Assembly: GCA_016839995.1 (NCBI GenBank)
Contig: JAEOTD010000036.1
Coordinates: 1-24,642 of the forward strand
Length of the DNA stretch: 24,642 bases
DNA from: Candidatus Hermodarchaeota archaeon
GTDB lineage: Archaea; Asgardarchaeota; Hermodarchaeia; Hermodarchaeales; Hermodarchaeaceae
Reading direction: 5' to 3'
Translations under genes and position numbers: made by a program
Part shown: positions 15,340-23,550 of the stretch, in pieces
Numbering within the stretch: position 1 is the stretch's first letter
Layout of the letters: each line of letters opens with the position of its first letter
Notes under the pieces: model-generated
Seen by the model: the letters and a program-made list of their open reading frames with translations, nothing else
Told to the model about the DNA's origin: nothing
Databases searched by the model: none

Positions 15340-15799
15340 CGGGTTCAGTCTCCTTAGCCTCCTTTCGCGTTACGACCTCTAACGCTCCCGTACTGCAATA
15401 TTTTGCGCAACGAGGGTCACCATCACAGAAATTACACTTATTGCTAATTCCAAACGGCTTTTCAAAAATCGGGATAGATATCGGGCAAGCAAAATTACAT
15501 GATTTACAACCGATACACCGCATCCGATCAATTATCACAAATCCACTGTTCGGATCTTTTGTAATCGCCTTAGGTTCAGTTGGACACGCAGCTTCACAAA
15601 TTGGATATTCACAATGGGTGCAATGAGCGTTCACAAAACCAGTGAACTCTTCATCCTGGGGGTAAACCCGAAGATAGGCCTTTTCCAGATCTGCTTCTTC
15701 ATTGTGATAAAAAGAACAGGCAATCATACAATAGTAACAGCCTGAGCACTTCTCTGGATTGTAAATCAGGACTTTTTGATTCAGGAAATCCTTTGACAT
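15332..15799 (-). CDS. Four-cluster ferredoxin-type electron carrier
   Basis: This 155-residue protein has 16 cysteines in four cluster motifs: C18-C21-C24-C28, C60-C63-C68-C72, C95-C98-C101-C105 and C122-C125-C131-C135. The pattern is that of the DmsB/HybA/CooF-type iron-sulfur family. There is no signal peptide or twin-arginine motif, so it acts in the cytoplasm. It is the first gene of the operon that continues with the HdrC-like protein, HdrB and the group 4 hydrogenase, and probably carries electrons between HdrB and the hydrogenase or another partner. TATA-like elements and an inverted repeat lie upstream. Confidence 0.93.
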   Translation of the reverse strand: MSKDFLNQKVLIYNPEKCSGCYYCMIACSFYHNEEADLEKAYLRVYPQDEEFTGFVNAHCTHCEYPICEAACPTEPKAITKDPNSGFVIIDRMRCIGCKSCNFACPISIPIFEKPFGISNKCNFCDGDPRCAKYCSTGALEVVTRKEAKETEPDE

Positions 15800-15816
15800 T
15801 TAGTTCCGTCCACGGG

Positions 15817-15837
15817 AATAATCCATGTCGGACTATT
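15817..15837. promoter_or_regulatory. Inverted repeat at the predicted start of the hdr/group 4 operon
   Basis: AATAATCC (15817-15824) and GGACTATT (15830-15837) are arms matching at 7 of 8 positions, with a 5-base spacer. It lies about 25 bases downstream of the TATA-like block and 18 bases upstream of the ferredoxin start. This is a candidate operator; the arms are short and imperfect. Confidence 0.3.
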
Positions 15838-15851
15838 ACGTACGCCAATAG

Positions 15852-15867
15852 CCTATAAATGTATAAA
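15852..15867 (-). promoter_or_regulatory. TATA-like block upstream of the ferredoxin gene
   Basis: Reading leftward, two overlapping AT-rich elements, TTTATAC and TTTATAGG, sit about 55-68 bases upstream of the ferredoxin ATG and just after the hydA stop. They would give the hdr/group 4 operon its own promoter, separate from the group 3b operon. The call rests on motif and position only. Confidence 0.45.
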
Positions 15868-15881
15868 CCGAAATTAAGGTG

Positions 15882-17162
15882 CTAAATGGTGTGTATATAA
15901 TGTACGGAACAGGAAATGCAAGGATCATAAGCACGAATCAACATGTTGAGTAGTAATTCAGCTTCTTCTGAAGATCCTTCTTGAAGTTTTGGTAAAAGAG
16001 CATGGACGTCGGCTTCAATATTCGCATAGTTCATCGCTGTCGGTGTAATGACATTAGCGGCGGTTACCTTCCCCCGGGCATCAAAGGAGTATTGATGAAT
16101 TAATACACCTCGTGGGGCTTCAACTGCTATGGCACCTGTTCCTGCACGAGTATCGTGTTTTATAATGGATGGTTCTAATTTCATGTCTAGAAGGTCATCT
16201 ATGACATCTATAGCATGATCAAGGTAGTGAAGATATTCAATGGCTTGACCGAGATTCATATGAAAGATATCATAACTCGGGAGTTTGAAACTGATTTTTT
16301 TGATCATTTCCTGAGTATTTTCCGAAAGCTGTGTTTTTGCGATGTTTAACCGCGCGAGTGAACCAACAACAAAGGATTTTCCCCTGATTTCACTGAATTT
16401 GGCATGGGCATAGGGGACATTTCGTTCTTTGATGATGCTATGGAAATCGGTTTCTGGGACATGTAGGCCATTATCTGTTGTTAACTCTCCATTATGAATC
16501 GGATATTCTTTGGGATGTTGTAAGGCGAGATACTGACTTCGCCGAACAAGCTGAGGTTCAGAAAAACTACTCATTAACTCGATTTGAGCTTCCGCGTCAG
16601 GGATAGCTGTCTGAAGCCTTTTCTTCATTGAATGTAGCTGTGTGGAAGTTGGGACATGAGTAAATCCTCCAACAACGGCGCAAAGTGGATGAGTATGCCT
16701 TCCGCCAACGAGTTCCATGAGCTCGTTTCCAAGCTTCTTAAGTGTCAGGGCCCGTTTCACTTCTGCTGAATAATCTGGAAGCATTTCTACTACATTTCGT
16801 GCCCCTACGTAATCGGGTAACGCAAGAAAATTGATGTGAAGCGCATGACTCTCGAGCATATCACCTAACAGCATGAGTTTTCGTAATTGGATGGTTTGAG
16901 GTTCCGGTTCGATTCGAAGGGCGGCCTCTACTCCACGTAATGCTGCAACAGCATGAGAATGGCTACAAATTCCACAGATGCGTGACATAATATGAGAAAC
17001 GTCACTGTAGTACTGGTCTCGGAGAAAGGCCTCAAATAGGCGGGTCCCCTCGGTCACTCGCATTTCCACTCGTGGTTCTTCTCCCTTTTGAAGGTCAACA
17101 AATAAATCACCATGACCTTCGACACGTGCAAGGTGATGAATGTCGATTTTTTCTACAGCCAT
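15882..17162 (-). CDS. hydA: Group 3b [NiFe] hydrogenase large subunit (HydA)
   Basis: This 426-residue subunit has the NiFe ligands C63 and C66 (SRICGICSHSH) and C415 and C418 (DPCISCSVH). The C-terminus ends five residues after the L2 histidine (YIHTI), which fits a short peptide removed on maturation. The surrounding genes define a group 3b bidirectional hydrogenase, like Pyrococcus sulfhydrogenase I. The enzyme couples H2 to NAD(P)H and may reduce sulfur or polysulfide. The ATG start overlaps the hydD end by 10 bases. It is the last gene of the operon; no maturation protease is seen in the window. Confidence 0.96.
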   Translation of the reverse strand: MAVEKIDIHHLARVEGHGDLFVDLQKGEEPRVEMRVTEGTRLFEAFLRDQYYSDVSHIMSRICGICSHSHAVAALRGVEAALRIEPEPQTIQLRKLMLLGDMLESHALHINFLALPDYVGARNVVEMLPDYSAEVKRALTLKKLGNELMELVGGRHTHPLCAVVGGFTHVPTSTQLHSMKKRLQTAIPDAEAQIELMSSFSEPQLVRRSQYLALQHPKEYPIHNGELTTDNGLHVPETDFHSIIKERNVPYAHAKFSEIRGKSFVVGSLARLNIAKTQLSENTQEMIKKISFKLPSYDIFHMNLGQAIEYLHYLDHAIDVIDDLLDMKLEPSIIKHDTRAGTGAIAVEAPRGVLIHQYSFDARGKVTAANVITPTAMNYANIEADVHALLPKLQEGSSEEAELLLNMLIRAYDPCISCSVHYIHTI

Positions 17163-17968
17163 TCGATATTTAGCCTCCTTTTCAATTGAGCCATGAAATC
17201 TTCCTTAGAAGCATTAAACATTCGGAATTTCCGAACTACATCATCAAAGCTTGCTCCTTTCTTTGATAGCATATCGATTTCTGATTCTACATTCGCTTGA
17301 GGACAAGGTCCCCAGCAGCCCTCGCAGGGAATACTAACACTAGGACAAAGAGCGTTACAACCTGCACGAGTTATTGGACCAAGACAGAGCTCTCCTTCTT
17401 TCATCAAACAGATATTCTCATTAATTCGGCATTCTACACAAACAGCGTAGTTCTTCTCTGTTGGTGTGGCTCCGGTTAACAGGGAAATAAGGAATTCAAC
17501 GAATTCGTCACCTGCAATGGGGCATCCCTGGATTTCGTGGTCAACCTTCACATATGATTTCAAAGGAAGAATTTGTGGGAGTGTGTTAATATGAGAGGAA
17601 TCGCCGTAGACGCTTTGTTTGAGTTCTTCAATATTGCGTCCATTCCGTAAAGCATTGACACCTCCTGTCGTTGCGCAAGCTCCCAAAGCAACCAGGATTT
17701 TTGATTTCTCTCGTAGGTCTTTAATTAGAGTTATTTCTGTGTCATTAGTTACTGATCCCTCAACAAAGCAAACGTCATATGGTCCTGGATGCTTAGCAGA
17801 ACTACCCATACGAAATTGGACTAGGTCAATTTTTCCGAGTATGTCTAAAAGGTCATCCTCAAGATTAAGGATCTCAAGCTGACAACCTGCACAACAGGTT
17901 AACCCATAAAATGCTACAACAGGCTTTGGATTTTCTGTCGACACTTCGTATTCTCCTCCGTATTCCAC
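17153..17968 (-). CDS. hydD: Group 3b [NiFe] hydrogenase small subunit (HydD)
   Basis: This 271-residue subunit has the proximal-cluster ligands C26 and C29 (CCAGCQ), C98 (LGACATTGG) and C149 (QGCP). A cysteine-rich C-terminal part (C177, C180, C187, C195, C204, C208, C215, C218, C222) holds the medial and distal clusters. There is no signal peptide, so it is cytoplasmic. Two starts are possible. GTG 17968 directly follows the HydG stop with GAGGAG 8 bases upstream, and GTG 17944 has GGAGGAG 8 bases upstream. The first is given here. It takes electrons between the NiFe site and the flavin subunit. Confidence 0.95.
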   Translation of the reverse strand: MEYGGEYEVSTENPKPVVAFYGLTCCAGCQLEILNLEDDLLDILGKIDLVQFRMGSSAKHPGPYDVCFVEGSVTNDTEITLIKDLREKSKILVALGACATTGGVNALRNGRNIEELKQSVYGDSSHINTLPQILPLKSYVKVDHEIQGCPIAGDEFVEFLISLLTGATPTEKNYAVCVECRINENICLMKEGELCLGPITRAGCNALCPSVSIPCEGCWGPCPQANVESEIDMLSKKGASFDDVVRKFRMFNASKEDFMAQLKRRLNIEWL

Positions 17969-18826
17969 TCACACTGCTCCTCGCTGTGTTTTCGCCTCTT
18001 TGTAACTTAACACAGGACCATCTTGACAAACGAATTTGGAACCTACAAGACAATGACTACAATGCCCCACACCACATTTCATTCGGCGCTCTAATGACAA
18101 GAAGATACGATCATCCGGTAACCCAATTTTCTCTAACTCACGCATCACGAATTTGTACATAATCGGCGGTCCACACACCAAGGCATAGGTGTCTTTCGGG
18201 GAAATCGTGATTCGATCAAAAAGTACTGTAACAACTCCAATATTTCCCGCCCAACAGTGTTCATCATCACGATCAACTGTTGCTACATATTCGATATCAC
18301 GTCGATTATCCCAAATATACAATTCGTCTTTGAAGAGGAGTTCTTCAGGGCATCTTGCACCATACATAATCTGTAACTTGCCGTAATCATCGCGGTTCTC
18401 TATGATATCAAGAATCGCTGGTCGAAGAGGTACTAGTCCGATTCCTCCACCAATGATGACAATATTCTTTCCTTTTACCTCATCCATGGGCCACCCATGA
18501 CCAAATGGTCCACGCAATCCAACAACGCTCCCTTGATGTTGATTCTGAAGTACATTCGTGAGCTTGCCCACAGAGCGAATGCAAAGCTCGAAAGAATCTT
18601 GGTTGTTAGGAGATGAACAAATGCCGAATGGAGCTTCACCATGTCCAAATACTGATAAAAGCATGAATTGACCTGGTGTGAAGCTGAACTGTTTTTGACG
18701 TTGAGGATCCACATACTCAAAAGTGTAAAGATTCGTGTCAGGGGTCTGTGGAGTAATCCTGACAATCCGGGCTTGGTTAAATTCGTAGGCGTGTTTATCT
18801 AAACGAGATGTGATTGGCTGAGTCAT
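17969..18826 (-). CDS. hydG: FAD/NAD(P)-binding subunit of the group 3b hydrogenase (HydG)
   Basis: This 285-residue ferredoxin-reductase-type subunit has the FAD-binding beta barrel (about 15-110), the NAD(P) motif GGGIG at 126-130, and a C-terminal [2Fe-2S] site with C251, C256, C259 and C267. This layout is shared with PyrK and sulfhydrogenase gamma subunits. ATG 18826 is 4 bases after the HydB stop; GGAGG lies some way upstream. A TTG at 18850 would add eight residues inside hydB and is less likely. It exchanges electrons with NAD(P)H. The choice between NAD and NADP cannot be made safely by eye. Confidence 0.95.
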   Translation of the reverse strand: MTQPITSRLDKHAYEFNQARIVRITPQTPDTNLYTFEYVDPQRQKQFSFTPGQFMLLSVFGHGEAPFGICSSPNNQDSFELCIRSVGKLTNVLQNQHQGSVVGLRGPFGHGWPMDEVKGKNIVIIGGGIGLVPLRPAILDIIENRDDYGKLQIMYGARCPEELLFKDELYIWDNRRDIEYVATVDRDDEHCWAGNIGVVTVLFDRITISPKDTYALVCGPPIMYKFVMRELEKIGLPDDRIFLSLERRMKCGVGHCSHCLVGSKFVCQDGPVLSYKEAKTQRGAV

Positions 18827-18830
18827 TTTC

Positions 18831-19904
18831 CTAGTTTCCTCCTTTTTCAATTTCAGTCAATAATTCTATCATATCAATATCCGCAGGGCAAGTGTGTGTA
18901 CAGCGTCCGCAACCCACACAACCAATTTGATTAATCTGTTCAGGTTCAATCCAGAATTTATGGTAAATACGATATCGTACTCGAGATGGAATTGTTGGTC
19001 GGAAATTATGACCACCTGCTACCAGGGCAAAATCAACAAGTTGACACGAATCCCATTTTCGAACACGTGAACCCTTAGTTGTATCCAGTTCAATTTGGTC
19101 TTTGACATCGAAGCAGAAACAGGTTGGGCAGACCATTGTGCAAGCTCCACATCCAAAGCAGCGACGCCCTAACCGATTCCACATTTCACCTTCATAACTG
19201 TCTTCAAGCTGTCCAGGAAGCTTCTGGAACTCCTTTAATGGATCTGGGAAAGATTTCGCTCGATGGGCAATAATTTTCTTGACCTGATTAACTTGCTGTT
19301 GTGTTGCTGAGGAAAATTGAGTCTTACAATAGTCAACAATTTCCTTACCTATTGTAGTAAGCACGTCCACATAATACGAGTTGTTCAACTCGGTCAACAT
19401 AAGGTCCGCGGTTTCGGTTGTGTTGAGTGCCCCTGCCGATTTACAAAAACCATCCTCACATGGAGTTAAACAATTAACTCCGATGATAATTCCTTCATCA
19501 CGTCGTTGGGCACGATAAGGATCTGGGTATACCTGAGTGAGAATATGATCATGGAATTTAATTGCTGTAAGATCACAGGAATGAATTCCAAAGATAAGGA
19601 AACGTTTTCCATTCCATAAGGACTCTGTATTCTTCTCATCGAGGGGATTTTGGATTTTGAGTTCTGGTTTTAATGAGAACTTAACCATTTCTTCTTCGGG
19701 GGGAATGAAATACTTCTTTGGAGGAAGTATTGTAGTGTCATAATCCAATCGAAGTTGTGTTCCGTCAGTTATAGTGTCAAATATGAATTGGGATTTTTTC
19801 GCGACTGGTCCATATACTGTTAGAATTTGGGTGAGCTTAGATACGAAATTGGGAATGTCTTCTTTTTTCAGGATAAGCGGACTAGTCTTCTTTTTTGGGG
19901 CCAT
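18831..19904 (-). CDS. hydB: Iron-sulfur subunit of the group 3b hydrogenase (HydB)
   Basis: This 357-residue protein matches sulfhydrogenase beta subunits. It has two [4Fe-4S] motifs, C249-C252-C255-C259 and C329-C332-C335-C339. Conserved cysteine groups also occur earlier, in GIHSCDLTAI (C110) and CLTPCEDGFC (145-154). It bridges flavin and small subunits and is often linked to sulfur or polysulfide reduction. ATG 19904 has GGGTGG 5 bases upstream; the longer frame from 19931 would overlap that site. It is the first gene of hydBGDA, the same order as in Pyrococcus. Upstream lies a 242-base region shared with a divergent regulator. Confidence 0.94.
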   Translation of the reverse strand: MAPKKKTSPLILKKEDIPNFVSKLTQILTVYGPVAKKSQFIFDTITDGTQLRLDYDTTILPPKKYFIPPEEEMVKFSLKPELKIQNPLDEKNTESLWNGKRFLIFGIHSCDLTAIKFHDHILTQVYPDPYRAQRRDEGIIIGVNCLTPCEDGFCKSAGALNTTETADLMLTELNNSYYVDVLTTIGKEIVDYCKTQFSSATQQQVNQVKKIIAHRAKSFPDPLKEFQKLPGQLEDSYEGEMWNRLGRRCFGCGACTMVCPTCFCFDVKDQIELDTTKGSRVRKWDSCQLVDFALVAGGHNFRPTIPSRVRYRIYHKFWIEPEQINQIGCVGCGRCTHTCPADIDMIELLTEIEKGGN

Positions 19905-20047
19905 TCTATCCACCCAGCAATTTTTTAGCATTTGGTTTTTTCGTTTGAACCTCAGTCGCTAACGATGACGTTCGCTTAAAATGTCTTAGGTTAGTTCAAC
20001 TTGGAGGTTTTTGGGTTTTCCGAACTTGCTACCCTGAAAGAAAGTGC

Positions 20048-20056
20048 CTTTATAAG
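20048..20056 (+). promoter_or_regulatory. TATA-like element upstream of the TrmB-like gene
   Basis: CTTTATAAG, preceded by a purine-rich stretch (GAAAGAAAG) like a BRE, lies about 95 bases before the TrmB-like ATG. Predicted transcription start is near 20080. The core is nearly palindromic, so it could also be read toward hydB. Confidence 0.5.
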
Positions 20057-20089
20057 CAAAGCTTCCAGCGATAAAGAATTAATTAGGAG

Positions 20090-20125
20090 TTCCCTTAGAA
20101 GGGAAGAATAGTGAAGGTTTCCTTC
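20090..20125. promoter_or_regulatory. Two adjacent inverted repeats in the TrmB-like leader
   Basis: TTCCCT and AGGGAA flank TAGA at 20090-20105, and GAAGG and CCTTC flank TTT at 20113-20125. Both lie between the predicted transcription start and the ATG. They could be an operator for the regulator itself or small RNA hairpins. They are short, so chance is possible. Confidence 0.35.
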
Positions 20126-20146
20126 GCCTAATATCGGGGTTATTCT

Positions 20147-22039
20147 ATGGAGGCAAACGAGCAACAAGAGTCTGGACTAAGCAAACAGCCCTCTCTTGCA
20201 GAATTATTAGACGTTTCACCACCTGCTGTTACTTTGTATTTTGAATTAGCTGCAGAGCCCACTTCTTATCCAAAGGGAGAGATACAAGAAAATCACGGGT
20301 TATCCGAAAAGAAAGCTGATCAGTATTTAGCCGAGCTTCAGGCCTGTGGATTAATTCGACGCAACCCAGATGAAACGTATGAGGCTGTAGCTCCTGTTGA
20401 GGCAGTCATGATCGCCCTTACACGAGTCCGTGATCTTCTCCGTCAACTTCGAACTGACTTTCTTGAAAGAATTGAAACTGGAATTCCCGAAATCGATACG
20501 TCCGTGAAAAAGGAAGTTGAAATCCTCCCCTATCAACTGGAAACACTTCGAACTAAAATCGATCAATCACTGGACGTGGTATTCGAAGGATTTCGTGGAA
20601 AAGCTCATACGCTCCAATCGACTCCAACCTTTGAGGCATTTGCAGAGAATCTCCAAACTCGGCTTCTCGACGAAGTCGATGAGCGGATAATGGAAACTCG
20701 AAATCAACTCAATGACTTCGAAACTATTGATGCGTTTATCAATGTCCTCAACAAACTGAAGACTGACGTCTTTGACATCGTCAATATCTCATTATCCGAT
20801 ATGCGTGAACAATCCTTCCGCCTCCATGAGTTAGACGACTTTAAAGAAACTCTCATAGAACTCTGGAACGTAACACCTTCTGTCGTAGAGGAATACTTGG
20901 CAGAATTCGAACAAGAAATGAGTGCCCTTGAAGCCTCACTTGGCGATCTCATGGAAACCAAGTACCGATTAGGCGCTTTCAAAGGAGTAATCGAAAACTT
21001 CACTCGCGATCACATCATGACAGCTGTAAAACGACTAAAAAGCAGCTTTCAAGTCTCACTTACCGAAGCCATACAGGATCACTTAAAAGAGGCCCAAGAA
21101 CGCTTCGAAGAGGTTGCTAAAGCCGCTCATCAAGAATTCGATAAATTACGTGAACAACTTGCCGAATGGGTTCATAACGCGTTAGACTTGGCCTTTAGTG
21201 AAGTTATTCAACGAAACCAAAAAGCCACTACAGAACTAGCGGATCGTCTCGCGGATCTCACACAGACTTTTCAACAAAAATTTGCTATCGGACTTGAAGA
21301 CTCTGTGAAAAAAGTCAGGCTACAAGCCCGTGAGCTGGACACACAACTGGCTCAGGTCCCAGATATTCTTGACCAACTCCGGAATCAAGAATTTACACCC
21401 CAATTGGACCAAATGGTTGCACAAAGTGAACGGCATCTCACCAAAATCACTCATGATATTCCTAAAGCATTCGAAGAGTGGCGTACAAACTATATTCGGA
21501 CCACAAACAAACAGATTTCATCACTTCTACAAGAGGCTGAAGGTCATGTGAATCTTGCAACCCAAAGTGTCAACCAGTTTTGGCGACGTTCAAAGGAATC
21601 TGAATCCACGACCTTTGACCTGTACCAGTTTGTAGTCGGTGAAAAGGGTTTTCACTCTTATATGGCAAGTCAAATCGCCCGAGCCCGTAATCAGCTTTTC
21701 ATCATATTACCTCGTGCCATCAAAGTGAAAGCAAAATTGTTGAAAATGATTCCCAGTAATGTTCTGGTTCGATTGGTGGTTGCAGACACCCCTGCTACCA
21801 AGATGGTGCAGAGCATTCAACGGTTAGCAGAAAAGAATTCCAACTTCCAGGTTCGTCATGATCCACGTGGCGATATTTGGGGTGTCATTCATGATTCGGA
21901 AGAAATTCTCCTGGGTAATACTTCAAAGGGTACAGGGAACGTCGTCGGAATTGCATCAAGTCATGAAGACCATGTCGACTTATTGCGCTCCATCATGGAG
22001 ACACGGTGGTTGCATGCAAGAAGTCTATCATCAAAATAG
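20147..22039 (+). CDS. TrmB-like regulator with a very long helical middle
   Basis: This 630-residue protein has a winged-helix domain at about 20-95 (LYFELAAEPTSYPKGEIQENHGLSEKKADQYLAELQACGLIRR), typical of TrmB-type regulators. Residues about 95-490 are charged, Leu- and Gln-rich and helix-like, and probably form long coiled coils. Residues about 495-630 look like the TrmB ligand/PLD-like fold, with ASQIARARNQLFIILP and WGVIHDSEEILLGN. Typical TrmB proteins are about 250-350 residues, so the middle is an insertion of some 300-400 residues. It has no membrane segment. It is divergent from hydBGDA and may control that operon; this is inference from position. Confidence 0.75.
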   Translation: MEANEQQESGLSKQPSLAELLDVSPPAVTLYFELAAEPTSYPKGEIQENHGLSEKKADQYLAELQACGLIRRNPDETYEAVAPVEAVMIALTRVRDLLRQLRTDFLERIETGIPEIDTSVKKEVEILPYQLETLRTKIDQSLDVVFEGFRGKAHTLQSTPTFEAFAENLQTRLLDEVDERIMETRNQLNDFETIDAFINVLNKLKTDVFDIVNISLSDMREQSFRLHELDDFKETLIELWNVTPSVVEEYLAEFEQEMSALEASLGDLMETKYRLGAFKGVIENFTRDHIMTAVKRLKSSFQVSLTEAIQDHLKEAQERFEEVAKAAHQEFDKLREQLAEWVHNALDLAFSEVIQRNQKATTELADRLADLTQTFQQKFAIGLEDSVKKVRLQARELDTQLAQVPDILDQLRNQEFTPQLDQMVAQSERHLTKITHDIPKAFEEWRTNYIRTTNKQISSLLQEAEGHVNLATQSVNQFWRRSKESESTTFDLYQFVVGEKGFHSYMASQIARARNQLFIILPRAIKVKAKLLKMIPSNVLVRLVVADTPATKMVQSIQRLAEKNSNFQVRHDPRGDIWGVIHDSEEILLGNTSKGTGNVVGIASSHEDHVDLLRSIMETRWLHARSLSSK

Positions 22040-22057
22040 GATAGCGTAACCGACGAG

Positions 22058-22068
22058 CTTTTAATAAG
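22058..22068 (+). promoter_or_regulatory. TATA-like element upstream of the M20-like gene
   Basis: CTTTTAATAAG lies about 55-62 bases before the GTG at 22120, predicting a start near 22090. It suggests that the M20-like and CinA-like pair has its own promoter. Confidence 0.4.
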
Positions 22069-22080
22069 AAAACCATAGGA

Positions 22081-22106
22081 GTTGATTCAGCAGCTAGCTG
22101 ATCAAC
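22081..22106. promoter_or_regulatory. Inverted repeat over the predicted start of the M20/CinA transcript
   Basis: GTTGATTCAGC and GCTGATCAAC pair over 10 positions with one bulged T, around an AGCTA loop. It covers the predicted transcription start. It may be an operator or an RNA hairpin near the 5' end. Confidence 0.4.
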
Positions 22107-22119
22107 AAATCGCGAATCG

Positions 22120-23550
22120 GTGACTGAATCCATGATTATTCGTAACGTATTGGAAGAGATTGACAATCAATTCGACAATACCCTGAGTCAACTACAAGAG
22201 TTTCTCCGCCAACCAAGTATGAGTGGGACGGGTGCAGGTATTAACAGAACCGCTTATCAGGTATTTGCAAAACTCAAGGATCTGGGTTTTGACACTGAGA
22301 TAATACCCACGCCTAGCAATCCAATTGTATTTGGCAAAAATTATGTCGCTGGTAAGAATGCACCTACACTCCTCATCCATACTTCAATCGATGTAATGGT
22401 CACTGAGGGCGAAGCTTGGTGGTCCGTTCCGCCCTTTGCTGCTGAACTCAAGGAACATTCCCGATTTGGACCAAGCCTCATAGCACGGGGAGCATACACA
22501 CAAAAAGCAACCCTAATGGCTCTCCTTGAAACCCTAAGAATCATCCAAGACGCAGGTGAAAAACTCCCAGTTAATCTCTTGATTGTTGTCGATAGTGAAG
22601 AAGAAAGCGGCAGTCCCAGTCTTTCACATTTTGCACAAGAGAGATATAAAGAATTGAAAAAAGCCGATTCGGTCTACTATCCCTTCTTTGCCACAGACCG
22701 ACGGGGAATTGCACGCCTGTTTCTCGGCACAAAAGGTATTGTGTTTCTCCGACTCACCTGTCGTGGGCCATCTACACGTGATCTCCACTCTGCTGAAGTA
22801 GGATGGATTCGCAATCCCGCACACATTCTCGCAAAAACCCTATCCAGCTTAGTAGATATTCATGGTCATCCTCAGATTCCTGGGCTGTTAGATGATGTTC
22901 AACCTCCATCAAAGGACGACGAACGACTCATCAGCCTTCTTGCAGAATCCTTTGATCCCGGAATTGCAGCCTTACAATTGGATGCCCGAAATCTAAGTAT
23001 CGAAGCAGATTCCATGGAAGATCTTCTTCGCCGATTCCTCTTCGAACCCACAGTCAATATTTCCGGAATTCAAGCCGGTTACGTTGGTGAATCCTTCAAA
23101 ACAGTTCTTCCACGAGAGGCCTCAGCACACATCGATATTCGACTAACACCAAACGAAGATCCCAACCAAGTGTTCCAGATTGTCAAAAACCACATTGCCG
23201 GCTTGGGTCTTACCGAGTTAGTTGATCTCGAATTGGGATATACGATGAACTGGGCAAAAACTTCTGATAATACTCTGATTGTGAAAGCTCTCCTCAAATC
23301 CTATTATGATTTCGGAGTTGACAGTGTAGAAATTTGGCCCATGTTTCCTGCAAGTGTTCCACTTTATATCTATGCAGATCCTCCATTGAAAAAACCCTTT
23401 GTGATAGGTGGTCTCGGACATGGAGGTCATGCCCACGGTCGAGACGAATATGTCGTTGTTGAGGGGATCAGGCACTTCCAGAAGGGCTTCATACACTTTC
23501 TTTCCGAATTCAGTCAAATGCGAAGTCGAACGAGCGGCGAGAAGACATGA
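22120..23550 (+). CDS. M20-family metallopeptidase homologue with altered metal site
   Basis: This 476-residue protein has the M20 (ArgE/DapE/carnosinase-like) fold signatures: WWSVPPF near 100-106, EEESGS at 160-165 with the likely catalytic and metal-binding glutamates, DLHSAEVG at 221-228 in the lid domain, and HGRDE at 439-443. By eye, several metal ligands differ. The GHxD motif appears as TSID (Ser89 for His), the RGxxD motif as RGAYT (Thr127 for Asp), and the later Asp falls in VYYPFF. It may bind one metal, act differently or be a non-catalytic relative. GTG 22120 or ATG 22132 could start it; neither has a clear ribosome binding site. It overlaps the CinA-like gene by 4 bases. Confidence 0.8.
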   Translation: MTESMIIRNVLEEIDNQFDNTLSQLQEFLRQPSMSGTGAGINRTAYQVFAKLKDLGFDTEIIPTPSNPIVFGKNYVAGKNAPTLLIHTSIDVMVTEGEAWWSVPPFAAELKEHSRFGPSLIARGAYTQKATLMALLETLRIIQDAGEKLPVNLLIVVDSEEESGSPSLSHFAQERYKELKKADSVYYPFFATDRRGIARLFLGTKGIVFLRLTCRGPSTRDLHSAEVGWIRNPAHILAKTLSSLVDIHGHPQIPGLLDDVQPPSKDDERLISLLAESFDPGIAALQLDARNLSIEADSMEDLLRRFLFEPTVNISGIQAGYVGESFKTVLPREASAHIDIRLTPNEDPNQVFQIVKNHIAGLGLTELVDLELGYTMNWAKTSDNTLIVKALLKSYYDFGVDSVEIWPMFPASVPLYIYADPPLKKPFVIGGLGHGGHAHGRDEYVVVEGIRHFQKGFIHFLSEFSQMRSRTSGEKT

